A DNA stretch of 64,000 bases, from positions 2,294,001 to 2,358,000 of the forward strand of contig NZ_CP007035.1 of NCBI RefSeq assembly GCF_000243115.2, in the 5' to 3' direction. A program made the position numbers and the translations under genes. Below are positions 1-8,566 of the stretch, in pieces; the first letter of the stretch is position 1, and every line of letters begins with the position of its first letter. The notes beneath the pieces were generated by a model. It was not told where the DNA came from, did not search any database, and saw nothing but the letters and a program-made list of their open reading frames with translations. The DNA is from Niabella soli DSM 19437 (GTDB lineage: Bacteria; Bacteroidota; Bacteroidia; Chitinophagales; Chitinophagaceae).

Positions 1-362
1 GATCCTCCTTTGTCTACATAAAAAAAATTGCCATTGACCGCCGCAGTGGCGCCGGCTGCCCTAGCAAAGGCCTCCGTCGTTTTTAGTTCTTTTGCCTCCG
101 CTGCTATATTGAACCCGTTCTTCCTTTTTTTATTTTTTATGATCACGTAGGAGATATATTGATTGGAACCAAAGAGCGATTTATTAAAAAACTGCCGGTT
201 TACTAAAAACACTCCCTTCGCTACCTTTTCTTTCTTCCAGGCAGGCTTTACAAAATATAGGGAATCTGTATCCTGACCGGATGCGGCAGGGCTGCTGCAC
301 ACCATGACCCAAAGCAATAGTGCGGTTCCCTTTACCAACCAGCCCGTTCTGTTCTTACTCAT
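1..362 (-). CDS. Phosphodiester glycosidase (NAGPA/DUF2233-like) family protein, partial (3' end outside window)
   Basis: The gene starts with ATG at 362 and runs off the left edge. About 120 residues are visible. Residues 1-25 form a signal peptide (a basic start, a hydrophobic stretch around LLLWVMVCSS, then a likely cut near ASGQD), so the product is exported. The visible mature part ends in AAVNGNFF, which resembles the conserved Asn-Gly/Phe-Phe block of the NAGPA (phosphodiester glycosidase) fold, where this strand carries active-site residues. The rest of the catalytic domain is missing, so the substrate cannot be judged. Its start is divergent from the neighbouring gene that begins near 466, leaving about 100 bp for both promoters. 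The family call rests on this one motif and the spacing around it. Confidence 0.5.
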   Translation of the reverse strand, partial: MSKNRTGWLVKGTALLLWVMVCSSPAASGQDTDSLYFVKPAWKKEKVAKGVFLVNRQFFNKSLFGSNQYISYVIIKNKKRKNGFNIAAEAKELKTTEAFARAAGATAAVNGNFFYVDKGG

Positions 363-465
363 GTCTTATTTTAATAGTACAAAAATGCGCACTTTTACCA
401 AATCTATTTTGAATCCACCTGCTATTCATGTAATTTTAATGGGCACATCCTATAAATCAATGCTT

Positions 466-1077
466 ATGCCATTCAAATCGATGCGATCTGCGCTGCTGCT
501 GCTCTCCTTATTAAACGTGTGTACCGTTTTCGCGCAATTCCGGACTAAACAGGAAAAAGGGTATTTCAATATTACTAACCCGGTTGAAATACAAATAATG
601 AGCTCGTTAGATTCGGCGGTAATGAAAAATGGGATGGCTCGTATAAAAGGCGGATTTGAGGTGAACACGATCAACGGGTATTTCATAAACCCCTCTTTCT
701 CAGTAGGATTGGGTATTGGTTTGCAATTCTCCAATTATAATTATTACCCGAACCCCGGTTCCGGGGGTAGCTATGTGAAAAAAAGCGGGCCCGGCATCGT
801 GCTGCTTCCCCTGTTTGCTGATTTTCGCTATTATCCCAAGAATGCAATAAGCGCCCCAATGTTTATACTGGATGCCGGCTATGCCCCGGTCTTAAAGATG
901 GCAAACAAGGACGATCAGCAATATTTAAATGGCGGTGCGCTTTTTAAAATAGGCGCCGGTTATAAGTTTTATCTGGGCGATTTTCTTTCTTTTGTGCCTT
1001 CGCTCAATTTTAAAGCGCAACTATTTGGCAATCATACTGCTGTAGGCGGCGTACTGGGACTGGGATTATTGTTTTAG
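466..1077 (+). CDS. Outer-membrane beta-barrel-like secreted protein
   Basis: About 203 residues if read from ATG 466; ATG 481 is equally possible. Either start gives a clean signal peptide (MRSALLLLSLL...VFAQ). An in-frame ATG at 304 would overlap the divergent gene and add a non-hydrophobic N-terminus, so it is not used. The mature part alternates short amphipathic strands with Gly, Asn and aromatic residues (VGLGIGLQFSNYNYYP, GAGYKFYLGDFLSFVPSL) and ends in GLGLLF, a typical last strand with a terminal Phe for BAM-dependent barrel insertion. It therefore looks like a small 8-10-strand porin-like or outer-membrane-protein-family barrel. No specific role is visible, and no partner gene is in the same operon. 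Confidence 0.6.
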   Translation: MPFKSMRSALLLLSLLNVCTVFAQFRTKQEKGYFNITNPVEIQIMSSLDSAVMKNGMARIKGGFEVNTINGYFINPSFSVGLGIGLQFSNYNYYPNPGSGGSYVKKSGPGIVLLPLFADFRYYPKNAISAPMFILDAGYAPVLKMANKDDQQYLNGGALFKIGAGYKFYLGDFLSFVPSLNFKAQLFGNHTAVGGVLGLGLLF

Positions 1078-1081
1078 CAGT

Positions 1082-1109
1082 TCATGGCTCATAGTCGATA
1101 GTTCATAGT
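1082..1109. repeat. Heptad array, 4 units (TCATAGT type)
   Basis: Four consecutive 7-bp words starting at 1082, 1089, 1096 and 1103 share the ending AT(G/A)GC or ATAGT. The array starts 4 bp after the stop codon of the upstream beta-barrel gene. Confidence 0.7.
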
Positions 1110-1139
1110 TTGGATTCTATTGACTCAATCATTTCCACT

Positions 1140-1155
1140 CCCGATAGCTATCGGG
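1140..1155. repeat. Perfect 16-bp palindrome
   Basis: CCCGATAGCTATCGGG is its own reverse complement. A broken relative (CCCGATAGCCAGCAGG) lies at about 21771 in another spacer. It may be a fragment of a dispersed intergenic repeat. Confidence 0.7.
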
Positions 1156-1209
1156 ACTCAAATTTTCACACTTCCAATTATGATTTAGTGCTACGTCAGG
1201 CACATTTTA

Positions 1210-1271
1210 TTAAGCCACAAAGGCACTAAGCCACTAAGTTATTATTCTTGAAGCCTTCGTGTCTTCGTGGC
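1210..1271. repeat. Octad element with inverted ends
   Basis: Four 8-bp words (for example CAAAGGCA, CTAAGCCA) fill 1210-1241. Three words of the complementary sense (for example TTCGTGTC, TTCGTGGC) fill 1248-1271, so the two halves can pair imperfectly. Similar cacgaaggcacaaag-type repeats are common in Bacteroidota spacers. Confidence 0.65.
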
Positions 1272-1434
1272 ACCAGACATCATATAACTAACTTAACATT
1301 AGTAATCATTTTCCCGCTGATTAGCGCTGATTTTTTTCGCAGATAAACGCTGAATACCTGACTTTCTTTGATAAACTGAACACTGCTCTACTGGTAAATA
1401 ATGTCACCTAAAGCCCCATTTTCAAATTTTCAAA

Positions 1435-2466
1435 TTATTCCATAAATTTCTTCCGCATTTGCTCGGCCTTGCGGCCAATAAGCCAAAAAGAAAGCGCCAG
1501 TACAGCAAAAAAGATCCCTTTATTGGTACGGTCCCAGAAATACTCAAAATAACGGGTATAAATATTTAATAGAAAAAACAATAAAACCAGGTCTCTGAAA
1601 AACTCATCTTTCCGTTTATAGGCATACCCTACCAGCCCGCAAAGCAGCAGGCTATAGACCAGGGCCCATACCCAAAGCCTTCCCTGCCGGATATTGCTCC
1701 ATACCTCATAGCTTAAATTTCCTGAGACAGAAACAAGCAAACCGGAAAGCAAAAACAGCACCCACATCAACTGGCTGCTGATCTCATAATCAGGGATTTC
1801 AGTTCCTGATTTTTTTATCCCATAAAGCAACAGCAGCAACATTCCGCAAAACACCGTTATCCGCAAGGGATAGTTCATCCCCAAAAAATAATCATGCTGC
1901 GGACCGGACCAGCTCCAGCTTTGTACGGCAAAACTAATTACCAGGGTCAACAACGCGCATACCCACAGGAGCTTCGATTGAAGGTATCGAGACACCAACC
2001 CATAGGTTACGGACAACAGGAAGATCACCAATCCATATAATGGATAACCGCCGCCGGTGGCACGCGCCAGGTAGGTAAGCGCAACGCCGAGACTTAATAC
2101 GATGAGCACGGTAAAACTTTCATTACTGAGGACCGCCTCCGGGTATTTTTGTTTTCTTTTTTTTGCGATCCAGGTAAAGGCTACAGACAATGCAAGAAAT
2201 AACACGCCGATCAGCAATTCTGAAAAGGAAAAAAAGTTCCGCAGCCGCTCAATCCATTTTTCATCCAGTACAATGGCCCCAAAAGCGAGGATAGTGCAGG
2301 ATATGGCCGCCACAAAGGCGTAAAAAGTTAGTGAGCCCAGATCATCTTTGTGCTCTGTAACAGCTTTTCTGAGTTCAGCCGCCTTCACCGGATCGATCAC
2401 CTGCTCTTTTTCCCATTCATCAATGGCGCTGTTGAGTATAGCCGCTTCCTTTTTATTTACGCGCAT
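1435..2466 (-). CDS. Multi-pass membrane protein, DUF2157-like
   Basis: 343 residues from ATG 2466. An earlier in-frame ATG at 2526 would translate repeat-array DNA and is rejected. The first ~45 residues are soluble and charged (NKKEAAILNSAIDEWEKEQ... ELRKAV), like the N-terminal helical part of DUF2157 proteins. About nine to ten hydrophobic segments follow to the C-terminus, for example LTFYAFVAAISCTILAFGAI and LLIGVLFLALSVAFTWIA. The C-terminus is short and basic. It should sit in the inner membrane. No catalytic motif is visible and the role is unknown. The gene is monocistronic, with repeat-filled spacers on both sides. Confidence 0.6.
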   Translation of the reverse strand: MRVNKKEAAILNSAIDEWEKEQVIDPVKAAELRKAVTEHKDDLGSLTFYAFVAAISCTILAFGAIVLDEKWIERLRNFFSFSELLIGVLFLALSVAFTWIAKKRKQKYPEAVLSNESFTVLIVLSLGVALTYLARATGGGYPLYGLVIFLLSVTYGLVSRYLQSKLLWVCALLTLVISFAVQSWSWSGPQHDYFLGMNYPLRITVFCGMLLLLLYGIKKSGTEIPDYEISSQLMWVLFLLSGLLVSVSGNLSYEVWSNIRQGRLWVWALVYSLLLCGLVGYAYKRKDEFFRDLVLLFFLLNIYTRYFEYFWDRTNKGIFFAVLALSFWLIGRKAEQMRKKFME

Positions 2467-2491
2467 TTTTACAAGATAGGAATTTTGCAGG

Positions 2492-2547
2492 AATGCTGCA
2501 TGCTGAAAGCATGACGCTGAACACACAACGCTTAATGCATAACGCGA
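2492..2547. repeat. Heptad array, 8 units (AAYGCNN type)
   Basis: Eight words in strict 7-bp phase starting at 2492, most fitting AAYGCNN (AATGCTG, AACGCTT). The array lies about 25 bp upstream of the start codon of the minus-strand membrane protein. Confidence 0.85.
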
Positions 2548-2551
2548 GTGC

Positions 2552-2579
2552 CGTTGACCATTGGCTATTCACTTTTGAC
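2552..2579. repeat. Heptad array, 4 units (TTGAC/TTGGC type)
   Basis: Four 7-bp words in phase (CGTTGAC, CATTGGC and two more). On the other strand they read as GTCAATG-like words, the same family as the array at 31335. Confidence 0.7.
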
Positions 2580-2585
2580 CTAAAT

Positions 2586-2662
2586 GTTTGAGGTCTGAGG
2601 TTGGTTCTCGTTCCGGGTTTGAAATTTACCGTTTGTCGTCTCTCGTTTGACGTTTGAGATTG
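2586..2662. repeat. Heptad array, 11 units (GTTTGAG/GACGTTT type)
   Basis: Eleven consecutive 7-bp words in phase, drifting from GTTTGAG through CTCGTTC to GACGTTT and GAGATTG. On the complementary strand they read as AAACGTC/CTCAAAC words, matching the second half of the array at 39311-39394. Confidence 0.8.
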
Positions 2663-2683
2663 GGTATTCTTTTTCGATAACAG

Positions 2684-2725
2684 AATGCTGCATGCTAAAC
2701 GCATAACGCTGGATGCATAATGCGG
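2684..2725. repeat. Heptad array, 6 units (AAYGCNN type)
   Basis: Six words in phase starting at 2684 (AATGCTG, CATGCTA, AACGCAT and so on). The first two nearly repeat the first two words of the array at 2492. Confidence 0.85.
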
Positions 2726-2764
2726 GCGCCATTGACTACTTAATGTTGTTTGCACCCTCATTTT

Positions 2765-2805
2765 CAAATTCTCACATTTCCACATTTTTCATATTTCCAC
2801 ATTGT
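2765..2805. repeat. Octad array, 5 units (CACATTTC type)
   Basis: Five words of 8 bp, one stretched to 9 (CAAATTCT, CACATTTC, CATATTTC and relatives), about 50 bp upstream of the next plus-strand gene. Confidence 0.75.
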
Positions 2806-2854
2806 CCTCAACCTTTTCCCCCTTTCGCTCGTCCATTTATAAACGTACAAAAAA

Positions 2855-3241
2855 ATGAAGCGGCTCCTATTACTTATACCTCTTACAATTTCACTATCAG
2901 CTCTTTATGCCCAGAAAACAGAGGGAATTTATGCGCATCTTTATACAGATAGTTTAAAAAAAGGAACGTACAATTATATCAACATCGATGGCAAAATGAG
3001 CGATGGCAGTTGGAAGCCCCTGACCGATAAGGAACTGCTGTTTAAAACCAGCTATGGCCGGTTTGAGGGAAATAACCTGGTGTTACCGGATAACCCGGCA
3101 ACAAAAAAGGTTACGGTTACTGCTACGCTCAGAGAAAATACGAAACTCACTAAAACATTCGACATTTGGATCAAACAACTGCCTGATCCGCCGCTGGTGA
3201 AAGATGAAGGCGGCGCCATTCGCAGTCGCCGGAGAAGATAA
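2855..3241 (+). CDS. Small secreted protein, unknown function
   Basis: 128 residues. Residues 1-19 are a signal peptide (MKRLLLLIPLTISLSALYAQ). The rest looks like one beta-sandwich: alternating polar and hydrophobic strands, with KVTVTATLRENTKLTKTFDI resembling a late strand pair of a bacterial Ig-like domain. The end is rich in Arg (RSRRRR). No catalytic motif, lipobox or sorting domain is visible. The gene stands alone between two repeat-filled spacers. I do not recognise a named family. Confidence 0.55.
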   Translation: MKRLLLLIPLTISLSALYAQKTEGIYAHLYTDSLKKGTYNYINIDGKMSDGSWKPLTDKELLFKTSYGRFEGNNLVLPDNPATKKVTVTATLRENTKLTKTFDIWIKQLPDPPLVKDEGGAIRSRRRR

Positions 3242-3249
3242 GCTTGCTG

Positions 3250-3320
3250 AATGCAGAACGCGCAATGCGGAACGCAAACCAACCTTGAACCTGAAACTTT
3301 GAACCCTGTAACCTGAATCC
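3250..3320. repeat. Heptad array, 10 units, switching word family
   Basis: Four AAYGCNN words (from 3250) pass without a phase break into TTGAACC/TGAAACT words. One 8-bp unit at 3306-3313 is the only slip. The array lies between two genes that converge. Confidence 0.8.
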
Positions 3321-3325
3321 GGCGT

Positions 3326-3631
3326 TTACGCCTGAGCCGTCGGGCCGCCGAAATTCACAGGTAGCTGCACTTCGTCCAGGTCTTTAATTTCGCCCTGGGC
3401 CGCCTCAAATTTTTCAACATTATCGATCAGCGCTTTCATAAAACGTTTAGCGTGCTGGGGGGTAAATACGATCCTTGATTTTACTTTGCTTTTGGGTGTT
3501 CCCGGCATAATATTTACAAAATCTATCACAAACTCAGCCATTGAATGGGTGATGATGGCCAGGTTGGCATAAGTGCCCTCTGCAATTTCTTCTGAAATTT
3601 CTATATTGATCTGATTAGGTTGTTCCTGCAT
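3326..3631 (-). CDS. DUF3467 domain-containing protein
   Basis: 101 residues, soluble, with no signal peptide. The sequence fits the DUF3467 family over its whole length: an N-terminal strand (INIEISEEIAEGTYANLAII), then SMAEFVIDFVNIMPG and a conserved VKSRIVFTPQHAKRFMKAL block. Family length is about 100 residues, so it appears complete. The biochemical role is unknown. The start at 3631 places MQEQPNQ at the N-terminus. The gene stands alone and convergent with the small secreted protein gene. Confidence 0.85.
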   Translation of the reverse strand: MQEQPNQINIEISEEIAEGTYANLAIITHSMAEFVIDFVNIMPGTPKSKVKSRIVFTPQHAKRFMKALIDNVEKFEAAQGEIKDLDEVQLPVNFGGPTAQA

Positions 3632-3707
3632 TATAAATAGTATTTGAAGTGAAGATAGACAATATTCCCATTTACCCGTTGTGCCGCTTTATAATATTAT
3701 AAATAAA

Positions 3708-3730
3708 AGGCCGCTTATTTAAAGCGGCCT
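3708..3730 (-). terminator. Rho-independent terminator after the first susCD unit
   Basis: A 9-bp perfect stem AGGCCGCTT with a short AT loop is followed on the minus strand by TTTTATTT. It lies 26 bp past the susD stop codon at 3756. Confidence 0.85.
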
Positions 3731-3755
3731 AAAAAGTTGTGAATAAATGTGTTGG

Positions 3756-5234
3756 CTATTGTACACCCGTCCGGGTATCCCACCACATTTGCTGCCCCCA
3801 GTAATTATCTTTTGCTTTTGCTACATAAGGAGCGCTATTTTTTTCATTAAGCCTTGTTTCACTATCCGGGTAAGGATAACGGAACGGAGGCCTGTTATGT
3901 CCTGTATAAGGAGATCCGGCAGCCGGAGGCAAAAGAGGAACGTCTGTACGGCGCGATTCTGCCCAGGCTTCGTGGCCGTTTTTATATAAGGCGATCCATT
4001 TCTGAAGGTAGATCCTTTTTATATCTCCGTTCCAAACTACATTTGCCGTTGTCTTGTAATTTCCCACATCCACTCCGTTCTCGGCAAAAGAAAGATCGAT
4101 CCCTTTATTGTAAGCAACCGCAGCGGTAGTGCCGGCGTTCCATCCTTTTGCTGCTGCTTCGGCCAAAATAAACTGCACTTCAGCCGCTCCTAAAAATGGT
4201 GTAAACCCGGTTGGATCTCCGCTAAATCTTTCTCCTATTCTTGAATAATTATTTATCCCTCCCGGAGCCACAGACCCTGTTGGTCCGATAGGTGTTCCCC
4301 GGTATATTGAATTGGTGGCATCATTGGGCGGGTGGGTTGCAAAAACAGTGATCCTGTTGTCGTTATACTGCAAAAGTATATTTATCAACGGGGCGCCAAC
4401 GGCATAGTTATCCGCCCTGCTTCCCAGGAATAAAGCGGTATACCAGGGCTCGCTTGTTAAAATAGTACCGGTTCCTGCCCCGGGCCACATTAAATAAGCA
4501 TTGTCTGTATTATCCGTAATGATCGGGTTTGCGGTAGCATTGCCGGTTATTTCCTCGATGGTAGCTTTAGCCACCGTAGGGGCTACATTAGATATTCTTA
4601 TAGCCATCCGAAGGCGTAAAGAATTGCAAAACTTTTGCCATTTTGTAGCATCATTACCGAAAAGCAAATCACCGTCCCCAATAGAACCGTTATTTTGCGC
4701 CAATAATGTATTCGCATCTTTGAGCTGACTTAACAAAGCGGGGTATATGGTTTCCTGTGTTGTATAAGCAGGGGCGATCTTTCCTGAATCTGCGGCCAGC
4801 GCCTCTGTATAGGGAATGTCCCGCCACCGGTCTGTTGCTATTTGCCATATATACGCCTGCATAACCATTGCGGCGCCTTGTAAATTTGTATTATTCTGGT
4901 CCTTTGCTTGGTTAATTGCCACCTGGAGGCTTTTCAATTCCCGGTAACAATACGTCCACATATTTTCAACGGTACCCGGACGAAACTGGTACCTGGATTC
5001 ATCAATGTACTGGATCTTCCCAATGTGACCGGAATAACTTTCCGGCTCATCAATATCGCCCCAGCTATCCCATAAATGCGCTCCAAAATCCTGTATACTG
5101 AAGGCAAGCAGGTTGGAGGGAGGTACTGAGGACGGATTGTTCGGATCCGTATTAATCTTGTCGAATTTTTTTGTACAAGAATAAAACAACAGCACCGCAA
5201 CCAGGAAAATCGATATATATTTTAATTTGCTCAT
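3756..5234 (-). CDS. SusD/RagB-family outer-membrane lipoprotein (SusD-like_2 type), unit 1
   Basis: 492 residues. It has a lipoprotein signal with a lipobox around LLFYSC, the mature protein starting at Cys about residue 20. Next come the usual Bacteroidota charged stretch (TKKFDKINTDPNNP) and SusD-like tetratricopeptide helices (for example AAMVMQAYIWQIATDRWRDIPYTEAL). DIPYTEAL and the C-terminal NEKNSAPYVAKA are typical of the SusD-like_2 branch. SusD proteins form the lid of a SusC barrel at the cell surface and capture the ligand. It lies 17 bp after its susC and is surely cotranscribed. No degradative enzyme is nearby, so the ligand is unknown. Confidence 0.92.
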   Translation of the reverse strand: MSKLKYISIFLVAVLLFYSCTKKFDKINTDPNNPSSVPPSNLLAFSIQDFGAHLWDSWGDIDEPESYSGHIGKIQYIDESRYQFRPGTVENMWTYCYRELKSLQVAINQAKDQNNTNLQGAAMVMQAYIWQIATDRWRDIPYTEALAADSGKIAPAYTTQETIYPALLSQLKDANTLLAQNNGSIGDGDLLFGNDATKWQKFCNSLRLRMAIRISNVAPTVAKATIEEITGNATANPIITDNTDNAYLMWPGAGTGTILTSEPWYTALFLGSRADNYAVGAPLINILLQYNDNRITVFATHPPNDATNSIYRGTPIGPTGSVAPGGINNYSRIGERFSGDPTGFTPFLGAAEVQFILAEAAAKGWNAGTTAAVAYNKGIDLSFAENGVDVGNYKTTANVVWNGDIKRIYLQKWIALYKNGHEAWAESRRTDVPLLPPAAGSPYTGHNRPPFRYPYPDSETRLNEKNSAPYVAKAKDNYWGQQMWWDTRTGVQ

Positions 5235-5251
5235 TGTAATATTTTTATTTT

Positions 5252-8200
5252 TTAGAATGATACATTCAGCTTTAACCCTACGCTTCTGTTTGAGGGGATC
5301 TGGTATTGCTCGAGCCCCAATCCACTGTTGCCAACGCCGAAGCCTGTTTCCGGATCAATATGCGCCCTGTTGCTTTTAGAAGTGGCCAATAATGCTACAT
5401 TATAGGAGAATAATGAAATGGTAACTCCTTTTACCACATTTGAATTGGCAAGTAACCGATGCGGAAGGGTATAACCTAGTTGAATCTGTCTTAACTTAAT
5501 AAAACTGGCATCAATGATATTGAACTCCGTACCGCCGGTTGTAGAATAGGACATCCGGCCAAAGGCTGTTTCCGGGTCAACGGCAATATCATTTGGCGTA
5601 CCATCCGCCTTTACAAATTTTGTATCCTGGTAGGCATTCTTTCCAAGGATCACCCCGGTTTCCCTCACATTGTTGGCAGCAGTGTAATCGAGCACACCGG
5701 TGTACGCCCCCCACATATCGGTGAAGCTGAAAATATCACCGCCTTTTCTAAAGTCAATCAGGAAGGAAAGATTAAAGTTCTTATACCGGAACGTATTGTT
5801 GATGCCCCCGGTAAAATCGGGTGATACATTCCCAATTTCCTGAACTCCTTTAAAAGTAGGCAACCCGTTTGCCCCCACAATAACATTCCCCAGTGAATCC
5901 CGGTCTGCCTTTCCGCCCCGGATCACACCAAATGGTTTCCCGGGAATCGCATCAACTGTAATGCCCCAGGCTCCCGCCAGGTTGAATGATTGCAAGGGCT
6001 GCCCTGTTGTAGGGTCTACATATAATTTATTAACCTTATTGCTGTTTTTTGCAAAATTGATATCCATATCCCAGTTCAACCCTGCGTCGGAGGCCGGGCG
6101 AAGAATACCCAGATGCAATTGTAATTCCACCCCTTTATTTTCAATTTCGCCGGAGTTAACCACTTTTGAAGAACTACCTCCTGCATTTGATATATTCACC
6201 TGCATGATCTGGTTAGAGGTTATTTTATCATAGTAGGTAGCGTCCAACCCCAATCTGTTTTTAAAAAACTGCAACTCCAACCCTACCTCATTACTCTTAG
6301 CCATTTCCGGCTTCAGGTTTATTCCCGCAGGCAGTGCTGCAGGATACCTGTACATGTTTACCCCATTGAAAGAATAGGTAACCGGTGTGTAAACCGGGAA
6401 TACCTGGTACGGGCCTGTGCCATTACCTACTTTAGCCCAACTGGCCCGCAGCTTTCCATAACTGAATACATCCGATTTAAGATTTAAGGCATCGGAAAAG
6501 ATCCAACTGGCGCTTACGGACGGATAGAAGTAGGAGCGGTTATTGGCGGGAAGCGATGAGCTCCAGTCATTTCTTGCTGTTACATCTACAGAAAGCCAGT
6601 TTCTGAAACCAAAGCTGGCCTGCCCGAAAATACTGTTGGAACGAAGATGATAGTCATACATTGTTTGGGTAGTATTTCCTTTTGCATTTGAGATGGTATA
6701 AAAATTGGGAATGGCCAGGTTCCCGGCTCCAATGGAGGAGTTCTTTTGAGTGTAGTCTCTGTAATTGGCGCCAGCCGTATAGTTTATTGTTACATCGCTA
6801 GTCCCAATCTTACCTCCCCCCGTTGCAATCGCATCCAGGTTCAACTCATTCAGATGATATTCCCATTGGGTAAACTGCCCGCCTTGACCGGCAAGAACAT
6901 TACCATAATCCCTGTTTGAAGTGGTTTCTTTACGAAACTCAGTAGACCAGTCATCCCCTGCTCTCAGTTTCAGATTGAACCACTTGTCAAACGCGTAAGC
7001 CATACTCACATAGCCAAACATCCGGTCTTTTGTCCGGGAGTTCTGATAAATGTCGTATACTTCGGCAAAGGGGTTATTGTGGTAATTGCTATTCCAGTTA
7101 TATGGAAATCCATTCGGATAGTCTTTGGAAATGGAACCAGCTAATGTGTCAGCATAATGTGCCTTCAGGTCTTTGAGATCCACCTGACGCCCGAACCAAC
7201 TGCCGATACTTTCCATCGGGTTGTAGGCGTTGTACCCCTGGCCAACCAGGTTGTTATTTTTAATATGCAGGTAATTCACATTACCTTCAACGGTGAATTT
7301 CTTGGTCAGGTTTTGTACTGTATTCAAATTTAACGAGTACTTGGTTTGGTCTGTATTCGGAATACTTCCCTGCTGTTGCTGATACCCCAGACCCATGCGG
7401 GTACTTCCTTTTTCGGTATTGGAGGTAAGGGCAACATTATGGTCCATTGTGTAACCGGTTTGGAAAAAATCCTTTACGTTGCTAGAGTGAGAAATCCAGG
7501 GTGTCGGGATCCTGTTCCCATTTGCATCCAGCGGGCTGTTATATTGTGGTAAATTTAACCCGGCATCCAGTCTGGGGCCCCAGCTTTCATCATAACTATC
7601 GTTCACACCATCGCCCCGCCCATTAACATAGGCGAATCCGTTTTGAATGGCGTAATCCTGGTAGCTCATATTAGGATCACTCTTTTTCCAGTTGTACTCA
7701 TCACCTGTAGATCCCTGGCCGTACAGATTTTGATACCTGGGCATTATATAAGGCTTTTCAAAAGATATGCCTCCGGAATAGGTAACGCCAATGCCTTTTG
7801 CACCTTTCCCTGTTTTTGTTGTAATCAGGATAACGCCATTACCCGCTCTATATCCATATAAGGCGGCGGCGTTGGCGCCCTTAAGTATGTTTACCGATTC
7901 GATGTTATCTGGGTCAATCTCCTGAAGCCCTGATCCATAGTCCACCGACCCATACCCGCCGATATTGGTGGCAGAATTACTTATAGGCACACCATCCACA
8001 ACAATCAGGGGCTGGTTATCATTAAATGAATTATTCCCTCTTAAAACAAGGCGGGAGCTTGCACCCACTGCCCCACTTGCGGCTGTAATCTGAACCCCTG
8101 CAACCCGTCCCTGCAGTGAGTTGATCACGTTAGGTTGGGTCGTTTGCGTCAGATCACTTCCTTTAACCTCCTGGGTTGCGTAACCCAGGTCCCTTTTCTG

Positions 8201-8533
8201 CCGCCTGATGCCCAAGGCAGTTACAACCACTTCCTCAATGGTTTGTCCTTTTCCTGCTTTTAATACAGCATTGAGTGGCTCTGTTGCTTTAAAAACCTGT
8301 GTTTCAAAACCTGTTGCGGAGATCTCAAGATCAGCTCCTGTCTTCGCTTTAATACTAAAATTTCCCTGCGCATCGGCGGAAACTGCATTTTTCGTGCCCT
8401 TTTCCATGACAGTTGCAAAAGGAATCGGATTACCGGAGTCATCCTTAACGGTGCCGGTTGCTGTTTTTGTTTGAGAAAATCCATACATCCCGATAGACAT
8501 AAAGATCGTTAGAAACAATACAATTTTTCCCAT
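5252..8533 (-). CDS. SusC/RagA-family TonB-dependent outer-membrane transporter, unit 1
   Basis: 1093 residues. Order of parts: signal peptide (1-20, ...MYGFSQ), a carboxypeptidase-D-like regulatory domain (about 22-105), a TonB box region (EEVVVTALGIRRQKRD), a plug domain with SusC signatures (LRGNNSFNDNQPLIVVDGVPI, GANAAALYGYRAGNGVILITT), and a large beta-barrel ending in VGLKLNVSF. No N-terminal STN domain is present, so it is not the sigma/anti-sigma type of SusC. It imports a SusD-delivered ligand using TonB energy. It is closely similar in start and plug to the two next SusC proteins and is probably a product of tandem duplication. Confidence 0.95.
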   Translation of the reverse strand: MGKIVLFLTIFMSIGMYGFSQTKTATGTVKDDSGNPIPFATVMEKGTKNAVSADAQGNFSIKAKTGADLEISATGFETQVFKATEPLNAVLKAGKGQTIEEVVVTALGIRRQKRDLGYATQEVKGSDLTQTTQPNVINSLQGRVAGVQITAASGAVGASSRLVLRGNNSFNDNQPLIVVDGVPISNSATNIGGYGSVDYGSGLQEIDPDNIESVNILKGANAAALYGYRAGNGVILITTKTGKGAKGIGVTYSGGISFEKPYIMPRYQNLYGQGSTGDEYNWKKSDPNMSYQDYAIQNGFAYVNGRGDGVNDSYDESWGPRLDAGLNLPQYNSPLDANGNRIPTPWISHSSNVKDFFQTGYTMDHNVALTSNTEKGSTRMGLGYQQQQGSIPNTDQTKYSLNLNTVQNLTKKFTVEGNVNYLHIKNNNLVGQGYNAYNPMESIGSWFGRQVDLKDLKAHYADTLAGSISKDYPNGFPYNWNSNYHNNPFAEVYDIYQNSRTKDRMFGYVSMAYAFDKWFNLKLRAGDDWSTEFRKETTSNRDYGNVLAGQGGQFTQWEYHLNELNLDAIATGGGKIGTSDVTINYTAGANYRDYTQKNSSIGAGNLAIPNFYTISNAKGNTTQTMYDYHLRSNSIFGQASFGFRNWLSVDVTARNDWSSSLPANNRSYFYPSVSASWIFSDALNLKSDVFSYGKLRASWAKVGNGTGPYQVFPVYTPVTYSFNGVNMYRYPAALPAGINLKPEMAKSNEVGLELQFFKNRLGLDATYYDKITSNQIMQVNISNAGGSSSKVVNSGEIENKGVELQLHLGILRPASDAGLNWDMDINFAKNSNKVNKLYVDPTTGQPLQSFNLAGAWGITVDAIPGKPFGVIRGGKADRDSLGNVIVGANGLPTFKGVQEIGNVSPDFTGGINNTFRYKNFNLSFLIDFRKGGDIFSFTDMWGAYTGVLDYTAANNVRETGVILGKNAYQDTKFVKADGTPNDIAVDPETAFGRMSYSTTGGTEFNIIDASFIKLRQIQLGYTLPHRLLANSNVVKGVTISLFSYNVALLATSKSNRAHIDPETGFGVGNSGLGLEQYQIPSNRSVGLKLNVSF

Positions 8534-8566
8534 GAATTTTTTTTTGATAATAGAATAAAATCAAAA

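Larger units (their letters stand above)
1078..1434. other. Repeat-filled spacer between convergent genes
   Basis: No gene is visible. The spacer holds, in order: a heptad array (1082-1109), a perfect 16-bp palindrome CCCGATAGCTATCGGG (1140-1155), a short octad array (1159-1182), an octad element with inverted ends (1210-1271), a CGCTGAT/CGCAGAT-type element (about 1309-1353) and two CAAATTTT words (1423-1438) that reach the stop codon of the next gene. Confidence 0.7.

Noticed and set aside
304-465. Upstream start (ATG 304) for the beta-barrel gene
   Set aside because: It overlaps the coding start of the divergent gene and places about 50 polar residues before a clean signal peptide.
1078-1434. 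tRNA or small RNA gene in the gene-free spacers
   Set aside because: No T-loop consensus or cloverleaf-like pairing was seen in any long spacer. The structures found are repeat arrays and hairpins.
2453-2785. 110-codon minus-strand reading frame across the 2.5-2.8 kb spacer
   Set aside because: It is made of heptad arrays, overlaps the start of a real gene and shows no protein-like composition.
2713-2952. 79-codon plus-strand reading frame
   Set aside because: It consists of octad-array DNA and overlaps the small secreted protein gene in another frame.
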